A stretch of 64,000 nt of DNA from Faecalibacter sp. LW9 (GCF_034661295.1 NZ_CP141062.1:2728001-2792000), one strand, 5' to 3'; shown: positions 38,701-48,794, counted from the stretch's first letter. Notes: generated by a model from the letters alone, not told the origin. Program-made: numbers and translations.

Positions 38701-39885
38701 CTATTTTTTTACGTATAATGCTACATCTTCGGCGGTGATCGGTGAAGATCCTAAAATCAATAATCGCTCGACTACATTACGTAATTCACGAATATTTCCT
38801 GTCCAATCAATGTCTTTTAATGCTTCGTAAGCTCCTTGATCAAATCCTTTATTTTCTAAACCTAAATTTTGCGAAAAATCAACCGCAAAATGTTCCACCA
38901 ATGCCGGAATATCCTCTTTACGATCATTTAATCCAGGAACATTAATAATAATGACCGCTAAACGATGGTATAAATCTTCACGGAATCGACCTTCATCAAT
39001 TTCTTTGCGTAAATCTTTATTCGTTGCCGCTAAAACACGAACATTTACATTAATCTCTTTTTCAGAACCTACAGGCGATACTTTACCTTCTTGTAAAGCG
39101 CGTAAAACTTTAGCCTGAGCCGATAAACTCATATCTCCAATCTCATCCAAGAAAATAGTTCCTCCATCGGCCAATTCAAACTTACCTTGCTTGTCTTTCA
39201 CCGCACCCGTAAATGAACCTTTCACATGACCAAACAATTCAGATTCGATCAATTCTGCTGGGATTGCAGCACAGTTCACTTCTACTAAAGGCTTTTTACT
39301 TCGATCACTTTTCTCATGAATGTGATGAGCGACTAATTCTTTCCCGGTACCATTTGGACCTAAAATCAACACCCTAGCATCTGTTCCTGCCACTTTATCA
39401 ATCATGTTTTTCACCTGTGTCAATTCAGGTGAATCTCCAATCATGGTATATTTTTTCGAGACTTTCTTTTTTAGCTCTTTATTTTCTTTCTTTAACGCTT
39501 TATTAGAAGATTTTAAGGATTTATGATCTAAAGCAATACGAACAGTATTTAATAAGCGATTTAAATCGGGTGGTTTCGATAAGAAATCAAAGGCTCCTTT
39601 CTTTAAACAATCAACCGCAATTTCAATATCACCATGTCCAGAAATCATGACAAATTGTAAATCAGGATTATATTCAATGGCCTATGTAAGAACTTCCGTT
39701 CCATCTTTTAAAGGCATTTTAATATCACTGATAATTAAGTCATAATCGGTTTGCTTTATCTTTTCGATACCAACTACTCCATTTTCTGCTTCATCCACCT
39801 CCCATTTTGGATCTTCGTCCATCAGGATGCTTTTTAAAACATTACGGATAGCTTGCTCGTCCTCAATTAATAGTATTTTAGACAT
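38701..39885 (-). pseudogene. sigma-54-dependent NtrC-family response regulator, interrupted by TAG
   Basis: Residues 1-67 carry the receiver (EDEQAIRN, Asp in LIISDIKMP), then an in-frame TAG at 39682-39684 where relatives have Lys or similar (VLTxAIEYNPDLQFVMISGHG). The frame continues through the rest of the receiver, a linker and the AAA+ domain (LGPNGTGKELVAHHIH, GSFTGA sigma-54 loop, DEIGDMSLSAQAKVLRALQEG). It ends at residue ~394 after the Fis-adjacent helix without a C-terminal HTH. Such HTH-less members exist in Flavobacteriia. If real, the TAG splits receiver from ATPase. A start at the Met after the stop could give a truncated AAA+ protein. Confidence 0.85.
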
Positions 39886-39966
39886 AATAGTTTTTGATTC
39901 TTTTATTCTTTAAACTCAAAAATAGTCGATTTTATTTAAATTCCGGCTAAAAATAAATCGAGTATT

Positions 39967-41607
39967 TTAAGAAGTTTTAATCATTTTCACATATTCTAAG
40001 CCTAATTCTTTCGTCGAAATTTCTTTCATCTCCACTTTTCGTATTTTTCCAGAAACAGTCATTGGAAATTCAGTCACAAACTTCCAATATTTGGGACGTT
40101 TAAAATGAGCCATTTGCAAGCAAAATGTCTTCAATTCATCTTCAGTCACAGCAGCTCCTTCCTTCACTTTAACCCATGCCATCACTTCTTCTCCAAATTT
40201 TTCACTGGGAACTCCAATCACTTGAACATCCGAAATGCATTCGTGAGTATATAAATAATCTTCAATTTCTTTTGGCGAAATATTTTCTCCTCCTCGGATA
40301 ATGATGTCTTTAATACGTCCTGTTATGTTGATATAACCTTCAGCATCCATGGTCGCTAAATCTCCCGAATGCAACCAATTATTTTCATCAATCACTGAAG
40401 CGGTTGCTTCAGGATTATTCCAATATTTTTGCATGACCGAATATCCTCTCGTACATAATTCGCCTGAAATACCTCTCGGCAAAATATCCCCCGTCTCAGG
40501 ATCGATGATCTTTATTTCCAAATGATCTTGAACAGTTCCAACCGTAGAAACTTGCTTTTCAATAGGCGTACCGATAATTGTTTGTGTAGATACAGGCGAA
40601 GTTTCAGTCATTCCATAACAAATCGAAACTTCTTTCATATTCATTTGGGATTGCACCTTTTTCATAATTTCTATCGGACAAGGAGAACCCGCCATTACTC
40701 CTGTGCGTAGCGATGTTAAATCGAAACGTTCAAAATTGGGTAATTCTAATTCAGCAATAAACATGGTAGGAACTCCATATAAAGAAGTACATTTCTCCTT
40801 TTCTACAGCGCTTAAGGTCAATTCTGCATCAAAATTTTCGCTTGGAATCACCATACAAGCACCATGTGAAACACATGCCATGTTTCCGATCACCATGCCA
40901 AAACAATGATAAAAAGGAACCGGAATACAAACCCGATCGTACTGGGTATAATTTAATCGAATACCAATAAAATAACCATTATTTAAAATGTTATGGTGGG
41001 TTAACGTCACCCCTTTTGGAAATCCGGTCGTTCCCGAAGTATATTGAATATTAACGGCATCATCGAACTGTATGCTTTGTTCAATCGATACTAACGTTTG
41101 ATGAGACACGGATTCACCATGCGCTTTAAAATCATTCCAATCTTCCTCAAATATTACAATTTGTTCTAACGATTCTATACGTGGTTGAACCGAATATAAC
41201 ATTTGTTTATAATTGGATGATTTAAAACATGATGAAGCAAAAACTACCCGTATTTCGGCTTGATTCAAAACATATTCTAATTCGTGTTCACGATATGCAG
41301 GATTTAGATTCACCAAAATCAATCCTACACGAGCTGTAGCAAATTGAATTAATGTCCATTCGGCACGATTCTGCGACCAAATCCCGACACGATCTCCTTT
41401 TTCAAGTCCCATAGCTAAGAGTCCTTTTGCAATTTCTTCAGTTTGGGAATAAAATTCGGTGTACGTTGCACGGTAATTTTGAGTGATACTCACCAACGCT
41501 TCTTGTTGTGGAAATTGAGCGACTGTATTTTTTAAATTTTCTCCAATAGTTTCACCTAACAGTGGATATTTTGATGCTCCACTAGCATATGAAAGATTTA
41601 AAATCAT
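39967..41607 (-). CDS. fatty-acyl-CoA synthetase (AMP-forming)
   Basis: 546 residues of the ANL family. P-loop-like motif [11 protein letters not shown] near residue 190, [10 protein letters not shown] near 325, the [20 protein letters not shown] and [17 protein letters not shown] stretch near 400, and the catalytic C-terminal Lys in [13 protein letters not shown]. It activates medium or long-chain fatty acids as acyl-CoA. ATG 41607 is chosen; an upstream 12-codon extension needs a TTG start. Likely cytosolic, substrate chain length not resolved. Confidence 0.9.
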   Translation of the reverse strand: MILNLSYASGASKYPLLGETIGENLKNTVAQFPQQEALVSITQNYRATYTEFYSQTEEIAKGLLAMGLEKGDRVGIWSQNRAEWTLIQFATARVGLILVNLNPAYREHELEYVLNQAEIRVVFASSCFKSSNYKQMLYSVQPRIESLEQIVIFEEDWNDFKAHGESVSHQTLVSIEQSIQFDDAVNIQYTSGTTGFPKGVTLTHHNILNNGYFIGIRLNYTQYDRVCIPVPFYHCFGMVIGNMACVSHGACMVIPSENFDAELTLSAVEKEKCTSLYGVPTMFIAELELPNFERFDLTSLRTGVMAGSPCPIEIMKKVQSQMNMKEVSICYGMTETSPVSTQTIIGTPIEKQVSTVGTVQDHLEIKIIDPETGDILPRGISGELCTRGYSVMQKYWNNPEATASVIDENNWLHSGDLATMDAEGYINITGRIKDIIIRGGENISPKEIEDYLYTHECISDVQVIGVPSEKFGEEVMAWVKVKEGAAVTEDELKTFCLQMAHFKRPKYWKFVTEFPMTVSGKIRKVEMKEISTKELGLEYVKMIKTS

Positions 41608-41827
41608 AGTATTAACAATTATATTTTCTCCATTTTCTTGCAAATCAAACTTAAAAACAAATTCAATTCATGATTTCTTATTGCCTTAAAATGAGCTTTC
41701 ATTTGCAGATTTAATAATTTTTCACCTTAAAATCATTTGTAATGAAAAAAAATATTCGATAAATTGTTAAATCAATAATATAACTCTGATGAGGTTTTAC
41801 TATATTTAGACTTTAGACCAAAGAATT

Positions 41828-42316
41828 ATGAACTACAACCACAATGATTATATTTCCAGCTACGATGGAATTACAGTAAATGATGCCTTAGAAATTAGAA
41901 TTGAGGAGATCCATAAAACATTAAAACTTGTTGATGATTTAAATAAATGGGATTATCGCTATGCCGAAAATAAATGGACTATAAAAGAAGTCTTACAACA
42001 TTGCATTGATTGCGAACGTATTTTTAGTGCTCGAGCTTTACATATTGCTCGAAATGATCAAAATAAGATGAATACATTCGATCAAAATGCATACGTTGAT
42101 GTTTTAAATATTGATTTTTTACAGCCCATGAAATTGAAGAAAGAATGGTTACATCTAATGAATGCAACTATGTTTCAATTCGAGAATTTTAGTCCATCAA
42201 CCCTTGAAAAAAGTGCATTCATTGGCGATTCGGAATATACCGTAAAAAAAATCGGCTATATTATTGCAGGACATTCCATTCATCATATCAATGTAATTAA
42301 AGAGCGTTATTTATAA
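41828..42316 (+). CDS. DinB family protein
   Basis: 162 residues forming a four-helix bundle of the DinB/YfiT superfamily: LKLVDDLNKWDYRYAENKWTIKEVLQHCIDCERIF near the start (His in the metal site) and AGHSIHHINVIKERY at the end (two His). The three conserved His suggest a bound metal and a thiol-transferase-type role, but the substrate is unknown. The IS element begins five bases after its stop. Confidence 0.85.
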   Translation: MNYNHNDYISSYDGITVNDALEIRIEEIHKTLKLVDDLNKWDYRYAENKWTIKEVLQHCIDCERIFSARALHIARNDQNKMNTFDQNAYVDVLNIDFLQPMKLKKEWLHLMNATMFQFENFSPSTLEKSAFIGDSEYTVKKIGYIIAGHSIHHINVIKERYL

Positions 42317-42321
42317 GCATA

Positions 42322-44080
42322 AAAAGAAGCTGTCTCAAAACTAGACAGCTTCTTTTTTTTCTTTTTAGAATATATATGTTCTTGTATAGTTGGATTTTTA
42401 CTGTAGTTTTTGTAAATTTAATGTAAGAATTCCATCTATTTCTCTATGAATTTCAAGCATTACAATCAGCGTCAAACCGCACTTTTTCCTTATTCGTTTG
42501 ACGACTTAATTTCAGAAAAACATCCTGTTCGGGTAGTTGATCAAGTTGTAGAGTCCATTAATATCCAACCACTATTAAAAGCCTACAGTAAAGAAGGTAA
42601 TCCGGTTATCATCCAAAAATGTTATTAAAGGTGATGATTTATGCTTATATGAGTAATGTTTATTCTTCACGAAAAATAGAGTTGGCTATCAGAGAAAACA
42701 TCAACTTTATGTGGCTTACGGGAATGAGCACTGTGGATCACAATACCATTAACCGATTTAGAAGTGATAAATTAAAAGATAGTTTTAAAGAAATCTTTAA
42801 ACAAGTGGTCATGATGCTGGCAGAGGAAGGATTGATTTCAATGAAACAAATTTATACCGATGGCACAAAAATAGAAGCTCAGGCAGGCAGATACACTTTT
42901 GTTTGGGGTAAAAGCATTAAAACCAACAAAGCTAAAATGCTTACTCAGTTAGAAGACTTATGGAATTATGCCCAAAGTATATCTAATGATGACGATCCTG
43001 ATACCGAACCGCCTCAGTTCAAGGAAATCAGTCAGGAAGTGATCCAAAAAACCGTTAAACAGATAGATACCAAATTATCGGGTAATGAAAAAGCTTCCAA
43101 GAAATCTAAAGCAAAACTGCGTTACATCAAACAAAATTTTGAAAAAATCTTCGCAAATATGAAGAACAAGAAGCTATTTTAGGCGAAAGAAACTCATACA
43201 GCAAAACAGATCCTGATGCAACTTTTATGCGTATGAAAGAAGATCATATGCAAAACGGACAGTTAAAACCTGGTTACAACGCCCAAATATCAACAGAAAA
43301 CCAAATCATTATTAATTACACTTTACATCAAAACCCTACAGATACCAAAACTTTAAAGCCACACTTAGAAAATCTTAAAGAAACTTATGGGGTAGAAATC
43401 TTTAAAAAAATAGAAAACATTACAGCCGATGCAGGCTATGGGAGCGAAGAAAACTACGATTACCTTGAAAAAGAAGAGCTGACCGCTTATGTGAAGTACA
43501 ATACTTTTGAAAAAGAACAAGATAAAAATTACCAAAAAAAACACAAAACCTTTAGCAAAGAAAACCTTTATTACAACCAAGAAGAAGATTATTATGTGTG
43601 TCCGATTGGTCAGAAAATGCACAAAACCCATGAAAGCACAAAAACAACCCAAGCCGGATATATACAGCAATTATCGCATTATCAGGCTCAAAATTGCGAA
43701 GGATGTCCGCTGCGGGGAGTCTGCTTTAAAGCTCAGGGGAACCGAAGTATAGAACGCAATCATAACCTTGAAAGACATAAAGAAAAAATCAGGGAATTAC
43801 TCACAAGTCAAACGGGAATACAAAAAAGGAAACAACGCTCTGCCGATGTAGAGCCTGTATTTGCCCAAATGAAACACAACAACAATTTTAGAAGATTTTC
43901 GTTAAAAGGAATCCAAAAAACCGAGTTAGAATTCGGATTAATGGCTTTAGCACACAACTTAAGAAAGAAAATTGCTGCATAAGGGCAATTTTACCCTTTT
44001 CTAAAATGATGAAATTTTATTGGAAATTAATTCAAATAAAAAAACCGCCTCAAATTTTAATATTGAGACGGCTTCTTTTT
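42322..44080. mobile_element. IS1182-like insertion sequence, second copy (different member)
   Basis: About 1.76 kb. The ends are related to those of the first IS: AAAAGAAGCTGTCTCAAAA at the left and its imperfect complement TTGAGACGGCTTCTTTTT at 44063-44080. Each end forms a hairpin. It holds a transposase broken by two frame changes. The protein differs from the first copy throughout, so this is a separate family member rather than a recent duplicate. Confidence 0.85.
42446..43982 (+). pseudogene. IS1182-family transposase, two frameshifts
   Basis: In three frames in order: LISEKHPVRVVDQVV, then after 42605 [50 protein letters not shown], then after 43147 [35 protein letters not shown], the cysteine cluster CPIGQKMH / CEGCPLRGVCF and the C-terminus VEPVFAQMKHNNNF. 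The shifts coincide with a GG at 42604-42605 (one base short) and a six-A run at 43142-43147 (one short). Fully frame-corrected, it would be an intact DDE transposase of about 510 residues. Confidence 0.85.
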
Positions 44081-44507
44081 ATTGAAAGTACAGTGCAATC
44101 GTAGGATCATGCGGATCAATAATGACCTCAATATTTTCATTCACTTTAGGTGAATTTTTTAATTTATTCCAATCCATTGCATCCACAATGGTTTTGTACT
44201 TGGAATGCGTTAAAGGGTGCTCATAAATCACTTCCAATATATAATCGGGTGCATCTCTAAACTCTTCTAACGCACGACTGACGTGAATAATTTTGGCTTT
44301 AGCTTTTATGCCACTTTTCATTACTCTTTTGTAATCATAATATATCGATAAAACCTTAATTGCATATAAAAATAAAACTGCTGCAAAAATGAAAAAAGAT
44401 GCTGCAATTAACTTCTCAAATAAGATTGTAAAATCAAAAAAGAAAATTGTAAATAGTAATAATAAGAGACTTAAAATCAAAATGGAAATACCTGCATAAA
44501 ATCTCAT
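44079..44507 (-). CDS. DUF3592-like membrane protein
   Basis: 142 residues: two N-terminal transmembrane helices (ILILSLLLLLFTIFFF; LIAASFFIFAAVLFLYAI) and a soluble domain of about 80 residues (KAKAKIIHVSRALEEF, DYILEVIYEHPLTHSKYKT, VNENIEVIIDPHDPTIALYF). The pattern resembles DUF3592/OB-fold-type membrane-anchored proteins. Its stop codon at 44079-44081 overlaps the end of the IS element, so the IS may have trimmed or replaced the original C-terminus. Confidence 0.65.
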   Translation of the reverse strand: MRFYAGISILILSLLLLLFTIFFFDFTILFEKLIAASFFIFAAVLFLYAIKVLSIYYDYKRVMKSGIKAKAKIIHVSRALEEFRDAPDYILEVIYEHPLTHSKYKTIVDAMDWNKLKNSPKVNENIEVIIDPHDPTIALYFQ

Positions 44508-44579
44508 AACTTATTTTTACAAGATCCTTTTCCAAAAGCATTCCATTTCACCTCATAATCAATATTTTATATTTTTTTT

Positions 44580-45224
44580 TTAATAACCTGCAGTAAATCG
44601 TCTGCGTGTAAAATTTTGTTTCTCGACTTCATCAGCAATGACAACTGCCACATCTTCTACCGATAGCACGCTTCTTCCCTCTTTATCAACTACAGGATGA
44701 TCTAAACCTAAACGATACTTCCCCGTACGTTTACCAGATGTCCCTTGATGCATTTCAATGGCTGGAGAAAATAATTCCCAATCCAATTCTGTTTCATTTT
44801 GCAACATATTCAAATATTCATTTGCCGCTAATGCTCCAGGTTTTATTTCTTCAGGAAATTGAGGAGTATCGATCACTTGCGTTGTATCGTCTAGATATAA
44901 ACTCCCTGCTCCACCAATTACGATAAAACGTTTGACACCGGACTTTTTCACAGCGGCTTGTATGTTTTGATACCCTTGTAAAAACTCCTCATAAATGTTT
45001 GGATTGGTCCATCCCGGATTATAAGCCGATACTACAATATCTGCTCCTTTTAAATCTGCAGCCAAAGCATCGATATCATTAACATCCAATGCGACACCTA
45101 CAACATTTCGGTACCCAACATCTGATGCAATTGAACGCGAAAATGCTTTGATGGAATGATTTCTATCGGCTAATTCTTTTAATATGGCAGAACCTACAAA
45201 ACCTGTATTTAATGCTACTTTCAT
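44580..45224 (-). CDS. NAD(P)-dependent oxidoreductase (NmrA/atypical SDR, YwnB-like)
   Basis: 214 residues, family of NAD(P)H-binding epimerase-like proteins often paired with Rrf2/YwnA regulators. Recognisable parts: FVGSAILKELADRNHSIKAFSRS, GADIVVSAYNPGW, VKKSGVKRFIVIGGAGSLY, ELDWELFSPAI and KTGKYRLGLDHPV. The N-terminus reads MKVALNTGFVGS, whereas relatives have MKxALIGATGFVGS; two residues of the first Gly-rich loop are missing, which may weaken dinucleotide binding. It overlaps the Rrf2 gene by four bases (ATGA). Confidence 0.8.
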   Translation of the reverse strand: MKVALNTGFVGSAILKELADRNHSIKAFSRSIASDVGYRNVVGVALDVNDIDALAADLKGADIVVSAYNPGWTNPNIYEEFLQGYQNIQAAVKKSGVKRFIVIGGAGSLYLDDTTQVIDTPQFPEEIKPGALAANEYLNMLQNETELDWELFSPAIEMHQGTSGKRTGKYRLGLDHPVVDKEGRSVLSVEDVAVVIADEVEKQNFTRRRFTAGY

Positions 45225-45646
45225 AATGTATTGTTTGAAGTTTTAAATCGTTTTGAAAAATCAGCTAATGTGATTTTATTAAGATGATCAATAATCGTAT
45301 GCTCTACTCCTGAAAAAATATGATCCAATTCCTCATTCATGTGTAAACCTATTGGACAATTCGGATTGGTCTGATTTTGTTTGGCAAACGATTGTCCGGC
45401 ATGAATGATTTGATAAATCATTCCAAAAGTAATTTCCGAAGATTCTTTGAACAGAAAAAAACCGCCTTCTTTACCTTTTTTTGAATTTAAAATTCCTGCG
45501 TCTTTCAAGGCTTTAATTTCACGACGCACAACCACAGGATTTACATTGATACTTCCAGCAATAAAATCAGAACTAATGATTTGATTTTTAAACTGATCGA
45601 CCAAAACCAAAATATGGATGAGGGTTGCAAATCTTAAATTATTCAT
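45221..45646 (-). CDS. Rrf2 family transcriptional regulator (YwnA-like)
   Basis: 141 residues with the winged-helix HTH of Rrf2 proteins (LIHILVLVDQF, INVNPVVVRREIKALKDAGILNSKKGKEGGFFL) and a middle helix with GQSFAKQNQTNPNCPIG containing one Cys. There is no cysteine cluster for an Fe-S centre. YwnA-type members repress the neighbouring reductase gene. Start taken at ATG 45646; one extra TTG codon upstream is not needed. Its promoter overlaps a 25-bp palindrome (45686-45710), so autoregulation is likely. Confidence 0.88.
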   Translation of the reverse strand: MNNLRFATLIHILVLVDQFKNQIISSDFIAGSINVNPVVVRREIKALKDAGILNSKKGKEGGFFLFKESSEITFGMIYQIIHAGQSFAKQNQTNPNCPIGLHMNEELDHIFSGVEHTIIDHLNKITLADFSKRFKTSNNTL

Positions 45647-45666
45647 CAACTACTTATTTGTTATTC

Positions 45667-45696
45667 CAAAGATATAAAAAATTAATAATGTAACAA
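45667..45696 (-). promoter_or_regulatory. promoter of the Rrf2 / reductase operon
   Basis: On the minus strand: TTG (complement of 45694-45696), a 19-base spacer, then TATCTTTG (complement of 45667-45674). An exact flavobacterial consensus. The TTG lies inside the palindrome described next. Confidence 0.75.
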
Positions 45697-45710
45697 TTAT
45701 TGTTACATTA
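45686..45710. promoter_or_regulatory. 25-bp palindromic operator
   Basis: Perfect inverted repeat with 12-base arms (TAATGTAACAAT / ATTGTTACATTA) around one central T. It sits between the divergent Rrf2 and Crp genes and covers the -33 region of the Rrf2 promoter. Size and symmetry fit an Rrf2 dimer-of-HTH site. Confidence 0.7.
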
Positions 45711-45761
45711 ATAATTTTACCAAATATTCAGCTATATTTGTGTACATTTTACATGCGATTT

Positions 45762-46340
45762 ATGCAAAATTATATCCAACACTTAAAAAATCAAATCGAT
45801 CTTACGGAAGAACAAATCGAGAAAATCAAAGAAAAATTAGTCGTTAAAACTTTTCAACGTAATGAAATGCTTTTAAGCATGGGCGATGTATCGAGTGATG
45901 TCTACTTTGTCGAAAAAGGTGTTTTACGTTCCTACACGATAGATGAAAATGGGAAAGAACATGTCATTCAATTTGGAACAGAAAATTGGTTAGTGAGTGA
46001 TCGCAACAGCTATTTATGTAAAAAAGAAGCAAAATTCTACATCCAAGCCATTGAAGAATCTGAAGTCGTTTTAATTACTGAAGAGTTGAATACTTTCTTG
46101 CAAGAATTAAATCCTAATTATGCATCGAGTCAAGTCTTATTGTTACAAAATCATGTCCGACACATGCAGGACCGCATTACTTCTTTATTAAGCTATACCG
46201 CCAAAAAAAGATATTTGGATTTTATCAAACTTTATCCAAACATTACAGCCCGTGTACCCCAATGGATGATTGCATCCTATTTGGGAATTACCCCAGAAAG
46301 TTTAAGTCGAGTAAGAAAAGATATTGCATCAAATGGATAA
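45762..46340 (+). CDS. Crp/Fnr family transcriptional regulator
   Basis: About 192 residues. The cyclic-nucleotide-binding-type domain (VKTFQRNEMLLSMGDVSSDVYFVEKGVLRSYTID) is followed by a short C-terminal winged helix (RVPQWMIASYLGITPESLSRVRKDIA). This is the Bacteroidota YeiL/Crp-like class, usually not responding to cAMP. Start is uncertain: ATG 45753 or 45762 are both possible; the extension to 45738 needs a TTG and would lie on top of a TATATTTG -7 box (45733-45740). Effector unknown. Confidence 0.85.
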   Translation: MQNYIQHLKNQIDLTEEQIEKIKEKLVVKTFQRNEMLLSMGDVSSDVYFVEKGVLRSYTIDENGKEHVIQFGTENWLVSDRNSYLCKKEAKFYIQAIEESEVVLITEELNTFLQELNPNYASSQVLLLQNHVRHMQDRITSLLSYTAKKRYLDFIKLYPNITARVPQWMIASYLGITPESLSRVRKDIASNG

Positions 46341-46944
46341 ATATAGTTTTGACCGATTCGTCAAAAAAGAGAATCAAAACAAAAAGAAAAAGATCATTCG
46401 ATTAGTCATCACATTCCTTGCTGTATCCGCGGTAAGTTATGGGTTTATCTATTCGGATGTATTTAAAAACAATCAAACAGTATATTATATTTTCATTGGA
46501 TTGTTTGCGACGGTGGTAGCCTATTTCAACGGATATTTTAAAGCACCAAAAGAGGAATTGAACGGATATTTTGAAGGGAAAGTTACTTTTACTCCCCATG
46601 AAATAATAATTGGAGAGGATTCCTATGCATTAAATACCATTCAAAAAATTACCATTCATAATCAGGATTATGTCGGTAAAAAAGAAAAAGAATTTGGTGA
46701 ATTTGAAAAACAGCAAGGATCCTTTGGGGTAAATAATCAATTGATTTTAGATTTAGGTCAAAAGCAATTTATTGAAGCCGATTTCAAACAGAACAGAGAA
46801 AATGAAATAGAAAAAATAAAATCCATTTTGATTGCCTATCATCTCCAAGATAAATTGTCTTTTGATGATTTGGTTAACCTCTTAAAAATAGAATACGACA
46901 TTGATAAGAATGAATTAAAAAAATCGATTGAGCGCAAACGTTAA
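46333..46944 (+). CDS. hypothetical membrane protein coupled to the Crp-like gene
   Basis: 203 residues from ATG 46333, which overlaps the last eight bases of the upstream regulator gene. It starts with a basic stretch (NKKKKIIRL), has two transmembrane helices (LVITFLAVSAVSYGFIY; YYIFIGLFATVVAYF) and then a soluble domain resembling bacterial PH-like modules (GKVTFTPHEIIIGEDSYAL, LILDLGQKQFIEADF) plus a C-terminal helical part. Not recognised further. Overlap implies translational coupling to the regulator. Confidence 0.65.
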   Translation: MDKYSFDRFVKKENQNKKKKIIRLVITFLAVSAVSYGFIYSDVFKNNQTVYYIFIGLFATVVAYFNGYFKAPKEELNGYFEGKVTFTPHEIIIGEDSYALNTIQKITIHNQDYVGKKEKEFGEFEKQQGSFGVNNQLILDLGQKQFIEADFKQNRENEIEKIKSILIAYHLQDKLSFDDLVNLLKIEYDIDKNELKKSIERKR

Positions 46945-47011
46945 TCAAACGATAAACGCATTGATTCTATTCACCTTATCCTTAAATTTATAAAAATTAA
47001 TCAGAATATTT

Positions 47012-47764
47012 ATGGGACCAACAGCAGAATGGTTAAAAATCTGGGAAGAAAAACGTGAATTTACGGTAGCTCCTAACGATTTAGATTTATACTTTACAGA
47101 AAAAGAAATTAACGAAATCAAAGTTGACCAAGTTGATTTAGGGAACATTTCTTTACCATCAGGTAAAATCATTGTGAATGATCCATTAGGACAATATTTA
47201 GCTTTAGATCATCATCCTTACTTTGTAGAGACACCAAAAGGAAATTTTCCAATGCAGGCCTGTTTCATTACTTATGAAGATGATGGTGAAGAAGAAAATT
47301 TAATTGCTTGTGTTAAAATTGCATTTACAGATGAAAAACCTGTTCGCTATGAAGAAGCTTTAAAAGGAATTGAATCCATTGAAGATTTAAATGAAGGAGA
47401 ATTCTTTGGATTTGCTTCTGAAAGTGGTTTAGCGACAATTGTTGATGCAGAAGCAAGAGATGCTTTTGTTAAAGTTATTGATGAAGTGGAAGCGAAAGAT
47501 CAAAATTTATACGATGATTATTTTGCACCATTATTCGTAGAAAATGTAAAAAATAATCCAAAATATCAATCAGAAGACGGAGAATGGATCAATTGGAAAA
47601 TTGAAAATACAGAATATACTGTTCCAATTTTTCAAGCTGGTTTTGGTGAAGGTGTATATCCATCATACTTTGGATACAATGCAGCTGGTGAAGTTGTGGC
47701 CTTCTACATCCAATTTATTGATGCTGAATTAGAAGATGATTCAGAAGACGACGAATGGATTTAA
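47012..47764 (+). CDS. DUF4241 domain protein
   Basis: 250 residues, highly acidic (C-terminus DDSEDDEWI). The family block LGNISLPSGKIIVNDPLG, VETPKGNFPMQACF and later FGFASESGLATIVDAEA and FGEGVYPSYFGYNAAGEVV is the DUF4241 pattern. The fold is of unknown function; relatives are often near antibiotic- or toxin-immunity genes, but none are seen here. Cytosolic with no signal peptide. Confidence 0.8.
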   Translation: MGPTAEWLKIWEEKREFTVAPNDLDLYFTEKEINEIKVDQVDLGNISLPSGKIIVNDPLGQYLALDHHPYFVETPKGNFPMQACFITYEDDGEEENLIACVKIAFTDEKPVRYEEALKGIESIEDLNEGEFFGFASESGLATIVDAEARDAFVKVIDEVEAKDQNLYDDYFAPLFVENVKNNPKYQSEDGEWINWKIENTEYTVPIFQAGFGEGVYPSYFGYNAAGEVVAFYIQFIDAELEDDSEDDEWI

Positions 47765-47769
47765 CCCAA

Positions 47770-47803
47770 TAAAAAAGCCCTTGATATTTCAAGGGCTTTT
47801 TTT
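47770..47803. terminator. bidirectional intrinsic terminator
   Basis: Stem AAAGCCCTTGA / TCAAGGGCTTT with loop TAT, between the convergent DUF4241 and DUF808 genes. Confidence 0.9.
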
Positions 47804-47805
47804 AG

Positions 47806-48669
47806 TTATTTTTTGACAACTGTTCGATATAACGATTTAAATCCTGTCACTAAAATGACAACGATTAATCCCGCAATGGTTGCAAATAATATTTGTCTAA
47901 GGAAGCCTGGAATATTTTCCCAAACGCCGTGTAAAAATCCTACGTTATGCTCGAAAATTCCTCCGGCTACCATAAATAGAGCAACAGTACCCACATATCC
48001 TAAAACTTTAATCACAACCGGTAAACTTCTCACTAATCCTTTTCCTAACGGGAATAAGATCCCTTCCCCTTTTGATTTTCGAATTAACTTATACCCCACA
48101 TCATCCATGCGAACAATTAAAGTGACAATTCCATACACCCCCACAGTGGCTAATACCGCAATTAGAGAAACTGTAAAAATTTGAATCATCAACGATTGAT
48201 CCAATACCGTATTTAAAGCGATGATCACAATTTCAATAGAAAGAATAAAATCCGTGGTAACAGCAGCATTAATCTTCGCTTTTTCAGCTGCTGGATCATT
48301 TTCTAACATTCGACTTTTCGTATCTTCATGTTTTTTATGAAAAAGGACCTCAATCACTTTTTCTACACCTTCATATGCCAAATAAAATCCTCCTAAAATT
48401 AATATATAACCAATTAAGTCGGGCAAAAATACATTTAACAATAAAGCGATAGGAACAATGATTAATTTATTAATTAAAGACCCTTTTGTAATAGCCCATA
48501 ATACTGGGATTTCACGTGAAGAAACAAAACCTGTAGCTTTTTCAGCATTAACTGCAAGATCGTCACCAAGGATTGCAGCCGTTTTATTAGCTGCCACTTT
48601 ACTGGTAACGGCTACATCATCCATAAGCGCTGCAATATCATCGAGAATCGCAAATATTCCTGAAGCCAT
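47806..48669 (-). CDS. DUF808 family membrane protein (YedI-like)
   Basis: 287 residues. The N-terminus MASGIFAILDDIAALMDDVA and the TAAILGDDLAVNAEKATGF stretch are family hallmarks, followed by several TM helices (LIIVPIALLLNVFLPDLIGYILILGGFYLAYEG, two ~20-residue C-terminal helices). Annotated family members are inner-membrane proteins of unknown function. Single gene. Confidence 0.88.
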   Translation of the reverse strand: MASGIFAILDDIAALMDDVAVTSKVAANKTAAILGDDLAVNAEKATGFVSSREIPVLWAITKGSLINKLIIVPIALLLNVFLPDLIGYILILGGFYLAYEGVEKVIEVLFHKKHEDTKSRMLENDPAAEKAKINAAVTTDFILSIEIVIIALNTVLDQSLMIQIFTVSLIAVLATVGVYGIVTLIVRMDDVGYKLIRKSKGEGILFPLGKGLVRSLPVVIKVLGYVGTVALFMVAGGIFEHNVGFLHGVWENIPGFLRQILFATIAGLIVVILVTGFKSLYRTVVKK

Positions 48670-48794
48670 AGTTCAAATTGATTTAGACAAAAATAACCAA
48701 TTCTTCTTACAATGATTTCCATAATATAAGATTTCTTTAACAGAATTTAAATTCACTTTTAATAAATTTATTATCAACCCATAAACTTTATAAA

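Noticed and set aside
43365-43670. Minus-strand hydrophobic frame antisense to the transposase
   Set aside because: It is the mirror of an A/Lys-rich coding segment and has no independent support.
5703-44080. Composite transposon bounded by the two IS1182-like elements
   Set aside because: The two elements are different family members, both broken, and the 35 kb between them are core housekeeping genes in ordinary order.
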